From Solea solea (lineage: Eukaryota > Chordata > Actinopteri > Pleuronectiformes > Soleidae), in NCBI RefSeq assembly GCF_958295425.1, contig NC_081140.1, positions 12,113,433 to 12,177,432 of the forward strand: a stretch of DNA of 64,000 nucleotides, read 5' to 3'. Of this stretch, positions 1 to 13,384 are shown in pieces. The translations under genes and the position numbers were made by a program. The notes under the pieces were generated by a model, which did not search any database, was not told the origin of the DNA, and worked only from the letters and a program-made list of their open reading frames with translations. The first letter of the stretch is position 1; every line of letters starts with the position of its first letter.

Positions 1-1027
1 GGTCCTCGTCTTCTGTGGTCACTGAGAAATGACTTCCACTGGGCTTACTGGGGAGTCTGGTTGGAGAGGGAAGTGGAGGAATTATTCCCTTCTGTCTGTC
101 TGTCTGGACTGTATTTAACCTGCCTGACAAGATGGATGTTTCCAGGGGACTTCTCCCCTCAGCATAAATGAAGCCATTATACTCTCCTCTCCTGTCTCTT
201 GTCTTAAGCCTTTCAGTAGAAACTCAGGGTTTATGATGAAATGTCAGGAGAACATTCAAAGTCAGTCTGAAATACAACCTGAGCATAAAAGCAGACACGC
301 TGGGTCACCACAGGCTCGGGTATGAATGTGTTCATTATTACTGCTAATTCTGCTGCTTATTTTTACACAAAACAAGTATATATCTTCACACTCACACACC
401 CAGGCTTATAGTAGATCTCAGTCCATCGCCACATCCTCTTTAAATATTTTTTTCCTTTTCTTTTTTTCTTGCTATTTTGCATTGTCTCCTGACCTGATAA
501 TTATTTCTTTCTTTATCTTATTTTATCCTTGGATGTTATGTATATCAATATTATCAAAGATGTATTCAATTTGACTTGGTGACTAGTTTTACGTTTTTTT
601 TTCTCTCCAAACCATAACTTTTTGATTCTTTTAATTGTTCCCCATCTTGTTTTGTACATTACCTTTTGTTGTGAATAAGAAAGAGAAAAAAAATTAAAGC
701 TGGGCTCAAACACTTGTTTTTATATATGCATGCAGACATGAACTCACGCTGTAGTTCTGGTGAGGCCAGCCGGTGCAGGCCATACGTGGAACTGGTGTGG
801 AGGAGTTGGAAGTGATTAGGAAGAAATATGCCTGTCTCCCTGTAATGTCAGTAATAGGCAGGAGCACATCAAAGTCCAGGCCTGTCAAAATGATCCAGAT
901 CAAACCAGCCCCCATCTGGAAGCCATAACTGACTTTTCACTCATTTAAACACTCTTAAAACACACTGAACAGACATGGAGCTCCCGTCTCTGCTCACCAC
1001 TCAGCACCACTATCAGCGCCCTCTTTC

Positions 1028-1047
1028 TGTGTGTGTGTGTGTGTGTG
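1028..1047. repeat. (TG)10 microsatellite
   Basis: Ten TG units between ccctctttc and cgccgattcc. Confidence 0.92.
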
Positions 1048-4000
1048 CGCCGATTCCTTTTCACAGTCTATGTCCCATATGTTTCACATTTGTGTGTTAA
1101 GCTACTAATTTCTGATGATAAATGTTTTCAGTCACACTTTCAGCCACATTATACAATACAGAGTAAATAACATTTACATTGAGCCAGCCAGTTTCCTGTT
1201 TTGACAGTTACCTCAGTGATATCTGTACGTTGCCTAATGGGCAGGCAGATATTTTTTTTAAAAACACCATGCACCTACATCCACTGAACCATTAAAATCA
1301 ATGATAATATTTTTTTGTGGAAGGGATACAAAACGCAATCAAGTGCAGACATGTTATTTCTGCTTTAGCTGCAATTCGAGATAAGTATCTTGTCTGTGCG
1401 ATAGTGATGCTGTGCAAGACAATGACGGAGAGGGCTTCCCTCTTGCTCACTTGCTCACACCATGTTGACTGGACTCCTGGACATATATTATCTTTCCAAA
1501 CACAAGTCGGACACGACTCTAAGTGTATTTTAATTGGCTTTCAGCCGCCTTCCTAAAGCAAATAGCCCCTGGTGTAGCTGATGGTGTGGTGTGCTTGTTG
1601 ACTGACATGTGGACTGCAGTCAGGGTGGAGTGGATCGCCCTGTCTGCCCACTCCACTGACAATCAGTGCAATACAGGACTCCATTGTGTTTGTGTGTGCA
1701 TATGCAAGTGTTAATCTGACTTCATCTCGGGCCTACATGCACACTTCTCGCTTTAAGCGTGGGTCAGGTTTACAGGGAATATCTTTGTGGGTGTTTCACA
1801 TTTGAGCAGCACACGCTACCGTTTAAGATCTTAACACCTGGCAGATAGCATCTTGATTTAAAGTGCAAGTAATTTAATACTAACAATTAAAGTAGCCATG
1901 TCAGCGGGCAGCCCAGGCTCCTGCTGTGGCCGGACAGGGAGTGGGCCCTCTCTCATATCTCCAGCAGACAGGGAGACTGGAGAGGAGGGCCTCTGACTCC
2001 ACAAACTACTGATGCTGCTAATGCATGCTACTTTTCTGTCCCAATTTTCAGAGAAATACAGTATGCTTCTTCTTGCTTTCTTTTCTTATTGTAAAACTAC
2101 AGCGCCCATAGATCAGAAGTGCCAGCTCTTTTGTTGGCTTTTATTTTTAAACATTTACTTTATTTTGTAATAGCTCTGTTATTATTTCAATAGACAGGGG
2201 CCACAGGGTTACACAGTTGCTGGCATCTATTGAAAGATTGTGAGTCTGTTGTTGATGTTGGCTATGGAGTCGAAAACAAGATGTCTGTTGGATCTGTAGA
2301 AAATGTAGTACAGTGGTCTGGAGAAAAGGACAACCGGATAGCATGCTGAAGAATAAAATATTTTAAAGTCTGAGCTCAGCATATGGAAAAAAGCCCTAAA
2401 ATGATTCAGTTTACAAGTACCAAGGATCTCACTCCTAACATGGCCTACTCCACTCTCATAAAATCTATAGACATCCATTATAAAACACCCAGGCCCCTCA
2501 TGAGATGCTTTGCCCAAACCCAGCAACAGGGCCGTTTGCCTCCAAATCCACTCTGAAAGTGTTTGAAAAACAAAGCGAGGCTTCACTTCAACCTCATTAA
2601 CTGGTTATAATAAACAAAACAATGTGTTTTTTAATGGTTGGCAAGTCCTGTCTCCCCTTTCCCCTTCCAGCTCTGGTCCAGAGCCACTGGCCAGTGGTGG
2701 GTTTCCCATGACTGCAGCCTGCAGTGTCATGATGATGGATGGGTAAGGTTGTTAGGGGCTGCCTCTTATCCTTCTCTTCTGGGACGTCCCATGGACTGAC
2801 GGGCACATTGTGTCATACGACCCATGCTGACATAGTGCTCCACCCACTGGCACGGTCACAGAGCGCCCCAGAAAATGCCCACTTTTCCACTTTCACTCTT
2901 GGCATGTGTCACGTTCGTCACATGCAGATACAGGCACCAAACAATACACTGAGAAGCCTGTGACAGCACATACACAAGCGAGCACAATGTGACTTGAAGC
3001 GTTTCATTGTTCTCCGACATCGTCAAACTATGTCTTTTGTTATTGCTTTGAGTGAGAGACACTCGGCAGCAGAAATAATATACTCTGTGTTTAACAGTAA
3101 ACATGTTAAGTGTGACAAAAGAAGCACAAACGATTGCTCCATAAAATCAAGTTTCACTGTACTGACCCACTGAAAGTTAAACTGATTGAAAAATTGTTAT
3201 AATTATTAAGTATTGCCGTTTGTATTGGTGTCATGATGTCACCCATAAGAATCTGAACTCCTTTTCTGAAGCATCTGGTGCCATGTTGACATTGATTGAT
3301 CAACCATTTTCCTCTAAGTAAGAACATCATTTACAAAATTGACATTATGTGCTATTGAATACCAGAAACTATTGGCTATTTACACTTTAGGAAAATGTGC
3401 TGATGTTATACAGAATCCCATTGTTTTTGCACAGTTGCCCTCTAGTGGCTATGCAATATATTCCTATCTCCTGGTTGGCTTCAGGAGGAGCTCTTTAACT
3501 ATGGGTTTGCATTAAAAATGACCACCTGAGCACCTGAGGACCCCTGCTGGCCTTCAGCAGTCAAGCCTCTTAATGCGTAAACACCAGAAGCTTGCCAACC
3601 ACAACACATACTCGTAATACATTATCTCAAGCTTATAGTGCCACACATGCACTTCTCTCTCTACTTCTCTGTCTGTCTGACTCAGTCCAACACACTCCAC
3701 ACCACACAGAGGTTCCTCTGGAATAAGGCTCTCCAGGCCAGTGTAAAACAATCCAATAACAGCCAGCACCTCTGAAAATAAAACAATAGCTCAGCTCATG
3801 CTGGTGTTGTAAAACAGCTCAGCCTATTTTATGTAACTATACTGTAAATGTGCCCTTAAGGTAATAGCATTTTCCCCTTCATTTGTTGTTTTTGGGATTG
3901 TATTAATAGCAATGCTTTTGCATGTGTTTGTGCAAGCACTTTTCACATTGTTCTTACGTTGTGATTTTTGTACGTATATTATGGCTCCAGGGCCGTTCTC

Positions 4001-5779
4001 TGCTCCCAAGAGAGCTACATCCTTTTTGAGATGTTTTTTTTCCTTCATGGGTAGACATGCTAAACACTTCATTAGGCCAAAGGTCATTTAAATAGATGGA
4101 TAAGATATAAGACTCAGACAGACTGAAGGTGAGGGTATGAGTGACCATGACCCTGTGCGATACTGCTCAACCTGTTTGTAAACAGGATGTCATTAACACT
4201 GGGAAACGGCCAGGCTCACAATGACTTTTGTCTCCGTTGCATGTTTTCTGAAGCGGGTGGAGGACCGCAAGAGGAAAAGAGAGAAAGAGAGTGAGGATAG
4301 GGTTTGATAAGATTTCAAATAAAACACTTCACATACTTCCACTGATAAATCAGCACCTTCACAGTTTTCTCAGGACCGCCCTCGCACTTTTCTGGCTAAA
4401 CAACATGCAGTTTAACTTTGTCACATCAGATAAGCGCCGGCTAATGTGATGACATTTATGGCTTGGCGTGACTGCTGTATTAATACAGCGGTGGATTGTG
4501 TGAAGCTGTACTAAGTGCACTCAACTGTCAGCTCTTATTGTGGTGTCAGTCCTTCCTTCTAATTAGTGTCCTCAGCAGGCAGGAAGTGGGCCTGGGCTGG
4601 ACTAATCTGTCAGTGAGGCCAGACCATCCTCACCCCAGCGACTGTTTCCTCAGATAAACCCAGAGCCCTTTATCTAAAACAGTTGCAACACTCAGGGGGT
4701 CTGGGAAGCCCCTAGTGATTTTGTTATTACTTCTTCGATCCAAATGTGTACATGTTCAAACCAGAACTGGACACAATTTAAAATGTATCCTCCTTCAGTT
4801 TTTATCTAAGACGTAACAACAATCGTTAGGTGAATCCCATGAGTTGATCAGCACACCTCTTTGAGAGGGGGAGCTTCTTCTTCAAGCAATGCGTTCACAT
4901 CACTTCACGGTGTCCCGATCGCTGTAGTGACAGGTGTTGATTGAGCATGAGAAGGAGGAAGTGTAGTGAAGGACACTTCCTGGCAGACAGTTTTATCAGT
5001 AAGGGAGCGGAGGGGTCAGTGAAAGGGTGGATGAGGTTATCACACTCTGGTAGTCCTGTACTGTATGTGACTGGTGCAGAGTCTTCGGAGGCCTGGCAGC
5101 AACCCAGAGTTGCTGACCAAGGTAACTGTCTCTTTCATATAAACAACGTGTGAGTTATAGCCAAATGTTGGGACTATGAAATGCATAAGTTGATGTTTTT
5201 TTTTTAACTTGGTTTATACTATGCTGCCATGGTTCAGAAGGTCATGAAATAGGTGGAAGGGCTCTCTCCGGTATGTCGAAAAGGACCCAAGGTTGTTTGT
5301 GTATTGTCTAAGGGCGCTGACATATCCTGGAGCAATATCTCATGCTTGTACAATTTGCAAAGCTGTCTTTCGGTGACTAATGTGCAAAGAAAATGGCTGA
5401 GAAGCGAGACGTATAATTTAAAGGCTTTTTTGGCTTGTTGTCATGCTTAACGTGAAACAAAGTCAGGCAACAAACTCAAGCAGGAAAAGAGAAAGTGAGA
5501 GGAGAGGAAGGGGAGAGTGATTGGGAGCTTTTCCTTCCCCACTCCCTCATTTTGCGCTCTCCCTCCCTCTCTCCTTCTCTACCTCCTTTCCTTCTCCGAC
5601 CATCAGCGGGGTCCAATTCCTCCACTTGAGCACTCACGGCCAGCAGCAGACTGATTAGACCCACACCCCCAGCCGTGCTTTGCTGAGGACTCTGCAGCGG
5701 GGCGACTTCAAATGCACCTCACTCCTACCACTCCAAATAAAACCTGACTGGTCCTAATGGACACATTTTAATCTCTCTG

Positions 5780-6400
5780 GGTTATTTGAAGATTTCTCAA
5801 GCCCACTGCTGGCCGCAGCAGAAACAAATTCCTCTCGCTTTGTTGATTAAACGGCTGCCTCTCCACCATTGCTTATCGTTCAGCTACGAGCTGCTCTTTT
5901 TAATTAAAAGTGAGACACCACAAGTGTGCAATTAACAGCTGGTAATTATAGAGCTCTTCAGAAGTGCAACACTCCACCTTCATTTCAATTATATAATGGA
6001 CAAGTGGCTTTTTGATCTCCAAATTAGGGAACTCTTGTAATATTTGTTTTGTGGCAGATTTGGAGGGTTAATAGTGGCCTATGGTGGCCTCCCTCTTCCA
6101 TGATTGATGTAAGAGGAGAAAGAGGCATATTAAAAACTGCAACAGTCCATCAGGAAATGCAAATCACACCTTCATGTTAATGAGCAGGCATTGGACTGGC
6201 CTGGCCAGCCGTAGCGTTTCATGTGGGAAAAACAAGCACCCACTCTGCTGCAAACTGATTAGTACATTTGAATTTGAAAGTTTAATTAAGTGCTTCTAAT
6301 ACAGATCGTTTTGGAGAGTGACACATAACATTAAATTGTTTGATACATAATTTAGCTGCCTTTTGATTGCAAAGCAAGAGTGGGTGAATGTGCAACACAA
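5780..6400. promoter_or_regulatory. Candidate regulatory island rich in homeodomain cores
   Basis: The stretch is complex, repeat-free sequence with TTAATTAA at 5900-5907 and 6282-6289, TAATTA at 5943-5948 and the E-box CAGCTG at 5936-5941. AATTA and TAATT flank that E-box almost symmetrically (5930-5947). This resembles vertebrate developmental enhancers, but conservation cannot be judged from one sequence. Confidence 0.33.
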
Positions 6401-6780
6401 GTGCAGAGGCATTGAGTGCCATCCCAGAGGAGGCAGAAGCGATGGACCTCATTTAATACCTTTACTGATAACTGATGAAAATGTATTTAATGACCAGTGC
6501 CCTCTTTGAGTGTATAAAGCGGAACACTTGTTCAGTTTTAATTACAATTGATTTCCATCTATGTACATGGCTGTGGCATTGTTGGTTTAGAGTTCTTTCA
6601 CTCTTTACACAGTCCATCAATATGAAAAAGACCAAAACGTGGACCTTGATTGATTTTTGACTGCATGAGTTCATGCACCAGGTTAAAATGAGGCAATTAT
6701 TAATTGGCTGCAATGCATTAATGTCTTCAGGGGATGCTATTCGTTCTGGCTCTCTTTTTTTTACTGGATTGTCAATGTAT

Positions 6781-6804
6781 CAAGTGGCTCAGAAGAGCCA
6801 CTTG
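6781..6804. repeat. Short perfect hairpin, 10-bp stem
   Basis: caagtggctc (6781-6790), loop agaa, then gagccacttg (6795-6804). The arms are exact reverse complements. No poly-T run or gene end is associated, so it is not a terminator. Confidence 0.8.
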
Positions 6805-7014
6805 TTTAATCTTTTTTTCTGTTGTGATCTGTAATTGCTTAATTTCCCTTGTCAATACAGCTGTTTATAAAAATGTGTTTCTTAACACAGTTGATTTATA
6901 CCATATGTGCCATATGCCCATTTCTTTTTTACGATTTAAATTTTTTGAAATGTGTTGAAACTTTTTGCATGTTCATACTTGGCTGTTTTGAAATATATTA
7001 TAAGTTAGTATTAA

Positions 7015-7326
7015 TTCATTCATTGTCTATCACTTTATTCTTCACATGACGGTCGCGGGGGGCATCGGAGTCAATCTCATCTGACAAGGGGCAAAGGGCA
7101 GGGTACACCGCCAACATATAGAGACAAACAACCACTAGCTCTCAGAGTGTCCAATTCACCTTTGCATGTTTTTAGACTGTGGCAGGAAACTGGAGAGCCC
7201 AGAGAAAACCCATGCACACACGGGGAGAACGTGCAAACTCCACATAGAAAGGCCCGAAGCTGGGTGCAAGCCCGCATTCTTCTTGCTGCGAGGCAACAGT
7301 GTTAGCCACATGCTCCGCCGTGTGCC
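7015..7326 (+). repeat. Full-length copy of a teleost interspersed repeat (ATTC-headed, about 310 bp)
   Basis: The segment starts at a (TTCA)n head and runs through gtcgcggggggc, gacaaacaaccac, the tgtttttagactgtggcagg block, the cacggggagaacgtgcaaac block and gaggcaacagtgttagcca, ending at ccgtgtgcc. A partial relative lies at 55717-55985 and a diverged fragment at 49384-49475, which shows it is dispersed. I recall this sequence type as a very common fish repeat, possibly a LINE tail or SINE, but cannot assign the class with certainty. Confidence 0.85.
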
Positions 7327-7952
7327 TTAAGTTCATATTTCTTTCCACAAATCTAATAAGACATAATTCGACATAGTAAATTAGCCCTCACTCATTTAAA
7401 CGGACAACTATTAAAAAGTGCAGTTTCTGAAATATAAGAACCATATTTTTTGTAAAATGTCAGCCCAACATTTTTTGAAAGATTATAATCAATGTGTAGT
7501 AAGAATGTCATATCATATGCATCAGTGTATAGGATCGCACAATGATCTGTTTTACTTTATGTTCAACATGTTCATGTTAAGGAAATCTGTCATTAATTCT
7601 GCAGTCATGCCACTCCAAATATGTACAAAACAGGAAAACCCAAAGAGAGAGAAAAAGCCAACAGTCAATAGTCTCAAGTCAATCAAGCACTCTGGAATTT
7701 TACGTTGGTGAATATTGGCAGCTCATTGTGAAATAAACACCAAGTATTTAAATTCAAACCAGGTCATTATGGATGGTTCTTAAACAAAATGTCAGTCATT
7801 AGGGGAAGCCATGTGGCTCTGTTTAGAGACCCTGTTTGTTTGAATTAAGAGGAAGAAACAGGGGATTTCTGTGAACCTTCTCATCTGTCTGAATGACACA
7901 CTGAGCACTCATTACTGGACCGCGTTTCCCATCTAGATCTTCTTTGCGTCTC

Positions 7953-7953
<1 letters not shown>

Positions 7954-7985
<32 letters not shown>
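7954..7985. repeat. (TG)n microsatellite
   Basis: Sixteen TG units followed by degenerate gcttgtgcatgcctgtgcgtg. A (CA)n tract of opposite strand sense lies about 165 bp downstream at 8151-8190, which produces the overlapping artefactual frames in this interval. Confidence 0.95.
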
Positions 7986-7987
<2 letters not shown>

Positions 7988-8150
7988 TGTGCATGCCTGT
8001 GCGTGTATGTGATCTCTCAGACTAATCTGTGTTGCTGTTACTGTCATGTTCCTTTCTGTCCCTCATTGTCCTTCGGTAGTCCCACCTCAATCTCACTGTC
8101 ATTTTGCAGCTGTCACTCTGCATTTATGTCTCACCCTATACCCTCCTCCA

Positions 8151-8190
8151 GCACACGCACGCACACACACGCACGCACACACACACACAC
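8151..8190. repeat. (CA)n microsatellite with GCAC interruptions
   Basis: Alternating cacacgcacgcac units, then pure CA. Together with the TG run at 7954-7985 it forms a pair of complementary dinucleotide tracts in opposite orientation. Confidence 0.92.
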
Positions 8191-8439
8191 CTATTGGTCT
8201 TCACTGTGTTCTTAAAAAATACAACATACATGAAAAATAATATGCAGGTTTTTTTATGTGATATAAATTTGTCAACCAAAATGATTACGCGAGTAAATCA
8301 CTCAGTTCCAGAATGAATTTCACAGTCCAGCCTTGTATCACAAACTTGCAGTGTTTTAAATGATAAAATACAGCAACTTTGAAGAAGCAGCTCCGGTTAA
8401 TGCCCTTCTCAGTCTTAATAATGATGGACACTTTTTTAC

Positions 8440-8890
8440 GTCCTCACTTTCATGTACAGCTGTGCAGAGTTCTGTGCAGTGGACAGCATTCCCCCATACA
8501 CAAGAGCGCAATCCAACAGTATTGTCCACTTAAACCACCTCCTAAATAGAGGGAAATTGAAATCCATAACAAATAACATAAACAGCTTCAGCGCTCCGAG
8601 AGGGATTCTGTTGCTTGGGGCGCAGCTGAATGTGAGCCTTCCAACAATCATTAACCAAACATCCTCTCCAGGACCTTTCTGTGCCCGGGTCTATTCCACA
8701 TGTCGCACTGTGGTTTGGAAAGTCTCTGTAGCCACGGACATTATTGTATGTAACAAGTTCTGTAACAAAGTTAAGGTGGAATTGGCCTGCTGCTGTGGTA
8801 GCGCTCAAAGACAAGCAGACCCTGAGTGTGGAAAAGCAACCCTCAGACAAAGTCTATTCATGTCTGAAAATATTAAATGGGAGATGTCAG
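8440..8890. promoter_or_regulatory. Candidate conserved non-coding island
   Basis: Unusually complex sequence without simple repeats, open in two overlapping frames on opposite strands (148 and 102 codons) but without splice sites or protein motifs I recognise. Dual-strand openness without a match suggests constraint on DNA rather than protein, or chance. Confidence 0.25.
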
Positions 8891-9503
8891 GTTGGTAGTA
8901 GGTGGCCAGCTTGTCACAAATACTCCTGCTTTCCTATCGTTAGTTTTTTCTTTCTTTGCCATACACGGACCTTGCTTCTGAGTTTGGCTTTTTAAATGAG
9001 TATACCAGACATTCTGTACAGAATTTGCTCAGATATCTTAAGGGAAGGTTTCTAAATTCCTGAAGCCTATTGTGCCTATGAGATAATAACAAACCTAAAG
9101 CCTAACCAAACCTTTTTTTCCAACAATTTCATTGGGCTGCCAGAGAAGAGAGGAGAACTTGAGTGATGAAATAGGATCCATCCAAGTGTCTGTGCATGCA
9201 TTGTGTGTGTGTGCTGTTACCTGTGTGTGTGTGTCTACACGGTCCAAGTGATGAGTCTGAGTTTGTCACATGCCTCAGTCCTGAGCTGAGGGCCATTTGT
9301 CATTGGTGGGATTCATTATACATGTCCCTAACCCCCCTTAACTGGGCAGTGTGATCACCACTGACCCCCTGTAACAACCACAGCACCTTCATTATGTCAC
9401 CGTGGCCACCCTGTCACTACAGCAACTCTCTAACTGTCTGGGTGACACCCCTGGGTGGGACTTCAATCTCTCAACTAGAGGCTTGCCTGTCTCTGAGCCT
9501 GTC

Positions 9504-9505
<2 letters not shown>

Positions 9506-9554
<49 letters not shown>
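9506..9554. repeat. (TG)n microsatellite, about 24 units
   Basis: An uninterrupted TG run follows gcctgtcac and ends at ttagac. The cysteine/valine and histidine/threonine open frames across it on both strands are artefacts of the repeat. Confidence 0.97.
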
Positions 9555-9556
<2 letters not shown>

Positions 9557-9879
9557 AGACTTTTTTTTTTCTCTCAGTAAATCAATGCATAATTTCAATG
9601 TCTTGGTTCTGTTTAGTCTCTTTTAAATAATATAGTGAATTATTCTAATACATCCATCCACCTGGTTCCCCAAACGGGTACAAACAACACTTACACTATC
9701 ATCTGTTATCCCAAAAGAAATTATGTCAGGCACGGTGGCTGACCATTAAATTAATTAAATGGATGTATAGGTTATTCCTTTCCATGCCATAGATCATATT
9801 CTTCTTCCCCGTGGTATCATTCCGAATAACACACTGGACACTGTTTTTCTATCACCTCTCCCCCTATTTTCTAATCAGC

Positions 9880-10160
9880 AATTATTCAATTATGTCCCAT
9901 TAGTTGGAGGGTGTTGCCAATGTCGCCGCCCTAGGCGTTTAGGCCCCGGCTCTCTGTCAGGGGGAGACCCCAAGGGCCTCCGCAGAATGCCTGTGATTAG
10001 TGTTGCATCTGCAGAGAGGTGACAGAATCCCTCTTCAAATATTTTGTCTTCATTTTACGGCTCTGAAATGCAATTATGGAGCAGCAGTTCATTATGGTAG
10101 CACACACCGCTTCATGTTTTATGCATGCTCCCTCATTTAGGGCCTTTATTAATGAGCCAG
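9880..10160. promoter_or_regulatory. Candidate regulatory island
   Basis: Contains gcaattattcaattatg, the GC-rich segment gtcgccgccctaggcgttta and tttattaatgag, a mixed-composition, repeat-free stretch between low-complexity flanks. Inference only. Confidence 0.27.
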
Positions 10161-12599
10161 GTCTGACCAGGCTGCTTTACTGCAAGCGACACTGTGGCCA
10201 CCACCATTTGTGTTTGTGTGTGTGTACATATATATGTGTGTGTATGCTTGCAGTATGAGCAAAAAAGACTGAAGTAGTGAGTACAAATAAAGGCTAGATG
10301 GAAAATAAAAAAGAAAGAAAAATGTGATTGAGAGAAAACTGAATGAAGTCGAGAGTGTGTGTGTGGTCAGTGTAGTGGTCACTTCACCACTGTGCCCTAT
10401 GTGTCCAAGCACCCGGCCTCATAACGTGGCTCTATAGTGTTGAGAGTGGCTTGGCCGGCTTGGCTTTAAGGCAGTAGATTGAAGAGGTGGGGGCAGCAGG
10501 GGTGACTAACTGCACCTCCCTCAGCAAAAGAAACTCCATCTGCATCCAGCATTGAGACAGATGAGGCCAATTTGGCTCCTTAAATTTCTGGGCTGTGATG
10601 GATGTGGGGTGGCTGTGCACACTGAGAGGTTTATAGAAGGGTGCAATGGGTAATGGGGGGAGAGAGGGGAGACAGGTGAGAGAAGGGAGAGAGAGTGAGA
10701 TATCCCATGTACGAAAGAAAGGGAGTGAATAAAAGTGAAGACTTGCCTCTGCACACGAGCAGTTACATTGATAATTCTATACATGCAAACACACTGTGCA
10801 TTTAATGATTTTATAATAACATTTCATTATCATAAGTCATATAGGTCACAAGAGGTAGATATAGGCTCACTATCATGTGTGATCTAATCTCCTATACTGG
10901 AAAAAATTGTGCTACAGGTCTGAAAACACACAGAAGTAATTTTGCCTGATGTCAGTATACAGTTTGTGTGTGTTGGTTTCCGTTGAGGCAAATCTAAAGC
11001 TAATGTGCCGTAGCCGGAAAATTTGTATAGCCAAAAAAATCGTCTTTGATGGAATATTTTGACTTGGGAGGGTGGCCAATGGCACAACACGCTCAATGCC
11101 CACCAGGCTTTCCTTTTCTTTTCCGTACTGCTCAGTGTTTGTATATTGCACAATGCAAACATGTGGGAACAAGGTTATTGATTCACTGATACACCGTATG
11201 GCGTCACGCATTTGATTTCAATCAGGTGTGCCTGATTATGTATGTCAAACACTTGCGTATGTGTGCAATGTCGGTTACATGACTGAGAAAGTAGAAAAAG
11301 ATTTTATGGTACAAATGTACATTTCAAGTAGTCGGGTCGTGTTTGCGACACTTTCTCCCAGCTTTAACTGACTGATGGCTTTTTTCTTGCCGCACACCAG
11401 AGTTCCCATCTGCACTGCAGATCCCCCCCTTCACCCCCTTTGATAAGAACTACCATCCTCAGGCCTACATAAATATTTTATCAAGTATAATGGAAATTGT
11501 CAAATCAATCTAATTGTGTAATGCATTATGAAGACATCAAACTTAAACAAAGCACATATGCTATCATTTCTTTTAATGACCGGGCCAGGCTGGGCTGGCT
11601 TGAGCTGGTGGTTTGGTACCCAGGGGGCCCTCCACAGGGCTGGGGGTGTGGGGGTGGACTGGCAGCAAGCACTCTGGATATATGTCTCTCTCTGCTCTGC
11701 CCAGACCTCCTTCACTCACATTTCATCAAAGGAATCAATTTCTCAAATGTGCACAACTGTGAGCCATAATTATATCGCAGCCCAGTGGCAGTTAGCCATG
11801 ACATGAGAGGGAGGGAGAGAAACGAGAGGGGGGGAGACAGAGAATGCTCATCTATGTTTGTATTGACATGTGTTGCTACAAGTTTAACTTTGTGACAAAC
11901 ATTTATCCTCACTTTCAGCTTTCAAAGGTGGCTTTCTACACTGTGTCCTTTTCTGATGAGTGTCAAATATATTTTACAGATTGATGTGTCACCTGTCAGT
12001 AGAGCGAGTTGTTGAATTATTTTCTACATCCTCTGGTAGGAGGATGACATTTTTTGCTGTTCTTTGTTGTTGCTGTATAAAAAGACAGAGGGGGAAGAGA
12101 AACATGAAGATAGATGAAAATGGCACAGGTAACCAGAACAAACAAATCAAAACCCTGAGGATGTGTGACACACTGTGGGGAGATGGTGGGTTGGGATTTA
12201 ATCTGAGGTAAGGACAGGGGAGATGATGGGATTAATGACCTTTGTAAACACACTCTCTCCGCATGTCTTGTCAAAGATAAAACTGGAAAATACTTTTATA
12301 TGTGTTACTGATTCAAATGCATCAGCAGTTAGATTTTCTGACAGAAAATTGAGGGGCACAATCACTCATGCAGAGTTGGTGTTCTGCTCAGGATTATTTT
12401 AAATGGTTACAATGGTGACCGAAATTAAAACTTTACAATGTTGTCCTTCTGGATGCACTTTGATTTCACACATTTAAACTATTATCCTTTCCCATCCACT
12501 TTTTTCTCCTAATCCTTCTCTTCTTGCCCCTCTTATCCTCTGTACCCCCCTCTTTCCATTTTCCCCCCACTCTCTCCTCTCATCCTCTCTATCCCGGGG

Positions 12600-12865
12600 T
12601 CAGTGTGTGATTCGGAGTGTCCTCCCTCTAAGCTCCCGGCTGATGTATAGCTTGTGGAAACAATGTGAGTGCTGGGTTGTTATTTTGTTTGCTTTACAAT
12701 TGACAGGCTTGAGTTAGCGTGCGACTGGGATCCTATCTCATTAGGCCAAATGCGGGGCTAAAACAATCATAAAAATCGTTTTGGCAACTGGCATCTCACT
12801 TAGAAACAACCTACATGCGGGAAATAAACTCCGCAAATTAGAGTCTGTACTGGGATTGAATCAGA
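12600..12865. promoter_or_regulatory. Candidate regulatory island next to a G4 motif
   Basis: Repeat-free sequence with tttacaattgacaggctt (a TGACAG TALE-homeodomain-like core), ctcattaggcc, aacaatcataaaaatcg and gcgggaaataaac. It is followed directly by the G-quadruplex motif at 12870-12898. Inference from motif density. Confidence 0.32.
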
Positions 12866-12869
12866 GAGA

Positions 12870-12898
12870 GGGGCAGGGGTGGAGGGGAGGGGAGGGGG
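12870..12898 (+). other. Strong G-quadruplex motif
   Basis: Five G-runs of at least four: G4-ca-G4-tgga-G4-a-G4-a-G5. This meets the canonical quadruplex pattern with very short loops. It sits at the edge of the regulatory-looking island at 12600-12865. Confidence 0.75.
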
Positions 12899-13165
12899 AG
12901 AGACATGCACATATGCTTCATGTTGTTAGAGACTTAATGGTATGAAGTGGTCGGGCTGATGCAAAGGCTTCCTCATTGATGATATTGATTGTGGTTTTAG
13001 GATATAAATTGTGTGCATGTTTGTGTGTCGCACATCCATCTGGGTTCATCAGGACTTCATTCATTTGCATTTCATTAAAAAAAATAAATGCAGTTTGTTA
13101 ATTCTTCATACTGATTATTGCAAACAGTGGGAGAAAAAGCAGAAACAAAGCCAATCCTTTTTTTT

Positions 13166-13188
13166 GGGGGGGGGGGGGGGGGGGGGGG
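13166..13188. repeat. Poly-G tract, 23 G, preceded by T8
   Basis: T8 (13158-13165) passes directly into G23. Such tracts are unstable in replication and sequencing, so the exact length should be treated as approximate. The frame that reads poly-Gly across it is an artefact. Confidence 0.9.
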
Positions 13189-13384
13189 CACGGTGCCTTA
13201 GTAGCTTACAATTCTGTCAATCAGTGCAAGTCTCCGCTCGCACTTATTTCTCTTCTGTTATGCTAACACGCATTTTCTCTTGCTCAAACACACCTCTTTC
13301 TTTTCCCTTCCACAATATCGTCCCTCCTCACCCTGTACAAACATACATCTTTATCAAGTGGCTGTTGTCAGACAACATTAGATA

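Noticed and set aside
8452..8898. 148-codon plus-strand frame
   Set aside because: No domain, signal peptide or splice support; the opposite strand is open as well. Treated as a non-coding island.
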